7,476 nt of DNA from an uncultured bacterium (GTDB lineage Bacteria; Verrucomicrobiota; Kiritimatiellia; CAIKKV01; CAITUY01), in assembly GCA_903934155.1 (NCBI GenBank), contig CAIZMS010000177.1:1-7476 (forward strand), given 5' to 3'. Made by a program: the position numbers and the translations under genes. Below the pieces are notes generated by a model, which was not told the origin of the DNA, ran no database searches, and saw only the letters and a program-made list of their open reading frames with translations. Of the stretch, positions 7,191 through 7,476 are shown piece after piece; positions within the stretch are counted from its first letter, which is position 1; every line of letters starts with the position of its first letter.

Positions 7191-7476
7191 TCACGGCGCT
7201 TGATTACTCTTGGCTGCAGACTTGTCGGGAACTTCCCATTTGAACTGGGCGAACACTACTTTAGTCATGTCCGCACCGACTTTGGGCTTGAGGTGAAGAG
7301 CGGCAATGTTCTCCCATTTCCCCATCCGTTTCTGATTGGCGCGGTTGATGAACTTATTCGCCGGAATCACCATGGTCTGCCAATTGTCTGACGCGGTGAT
7401 TTCAATCTCGGCATCGTAATCGTCCGCGGAAAAAATCAACGTCTGGGGCTCGGTGCAGTAGAACTTGAATCCGAGC
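7191..7476 (-). CDS. C-terminal end of a beta-sandwich protein, cut by the window edge
   Basis: An open frame enters from the window edge and ends at a TGA at 7193 to 7191, giving 94 visible residues that begin LGFKFYCTEPQTLIFSADDY. A TTG at 7439 is not the real start, because the frame continues upstream with the same character of sequence. The visible part reads as a C-terminal beta-sandwich: alternating strands (AEIEITASDNWQTMVIPANK, ENIAALHLKPK, TKVVFAQFKWEVP) followed by a polar tail. The W-x-x-x-x-I-P-x-x-x-F pattern and the closing strands resemble carbohydrate-binding-type domains that end many secreted glycosidases. The gene lies 47 bp upstream of GH2 in the same direction, so it is likely the preceding gene of the operon. 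The catalytic part, if any, is outside the window, so no enzyme family can be given. Confidence 0.68.
   Translation of the reverse strand, partial: LGFKFYCTEPQTLIFSADDYDAEIEITASDNWQTMVIPANKFINRANQKRMGKWENIAALHLKPKVGADMTKVVFAQFKWEVPDKSAAKSNQAP

Noticed and set aside
1..7476. tRNA, rRNA, CRISPR array, insertion sequence or long repeats
   Set aside because: No tandem spacers, inverted terminal repeats, transposase motifs or RNA-like segments were seen on either strand. Coding sequence fills nearly the entire window.

Overview
The window is a run of tightly packed genes, all on the minus strand, that encode exported carbohydrate-active enzymes. Reading in the direction of transcription, from high to low coordinates, it holds: the C-terminal end of an unidentified gene cut by the window edge (7476 to 7191), a secreted GH2 glycosidase (7143 to 4651), a secreted and divergent GH28 polygalacturonase-like enzyme (4638 to 3073), a large secreted multidomain putative glycosidase of a family I cannot name (3076 to 83), and the first 17 codons of another exported protein (53 to 1). 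The gaps are 47 bp, 12 bp, a 4-base ATGA overlap and 29 bp. I see no hairpin followed by a T run, and no opposing gene, so one polycistronic operon is the simplest reading.

The four gene starts inside the window each have a purine-rich Shine-Dalgarno-like sequence, and the encoded proteins begin with Sec-type signal peptides. The host is therefore a bacterium with SD-led translation that exports its glycan-degrading enzymes. Moderately high GC, large multidomain glycosidases and no visible SusC/SusD pair would fit the Verrucomicrobiota/Kiritimatiellota/Lentisphaerota/Planctomycetota group, but this is a soft inference: the sequence contains no marker gene.

How the genes may work together: GH28 members typically cleave alpha-linked galacturonate or rhamnogalacturonan backbones, and GH2 members remove beta-linked galactose, glucuronate or mannose. 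The GH2 enzyme carries an Asn-x-Lys motif in the place where beta-glucuronidases recognise uronic acids, and its C-terminal domain resembles modules that I associate with pectin-active enzymes. Together this suggests a locus for a uronic-acid-containing polymer, possibly pectin or rhamnogalacturonan or a similar acidic glycan. The least understood member is the 997-residue protein at 83 to 3076. It looks like a TIM-barrel glycosidase with flanking beta-sandwich domains, it carries a candidate catalytic acidic motif, and it is the best candidate for undescribed activity here.
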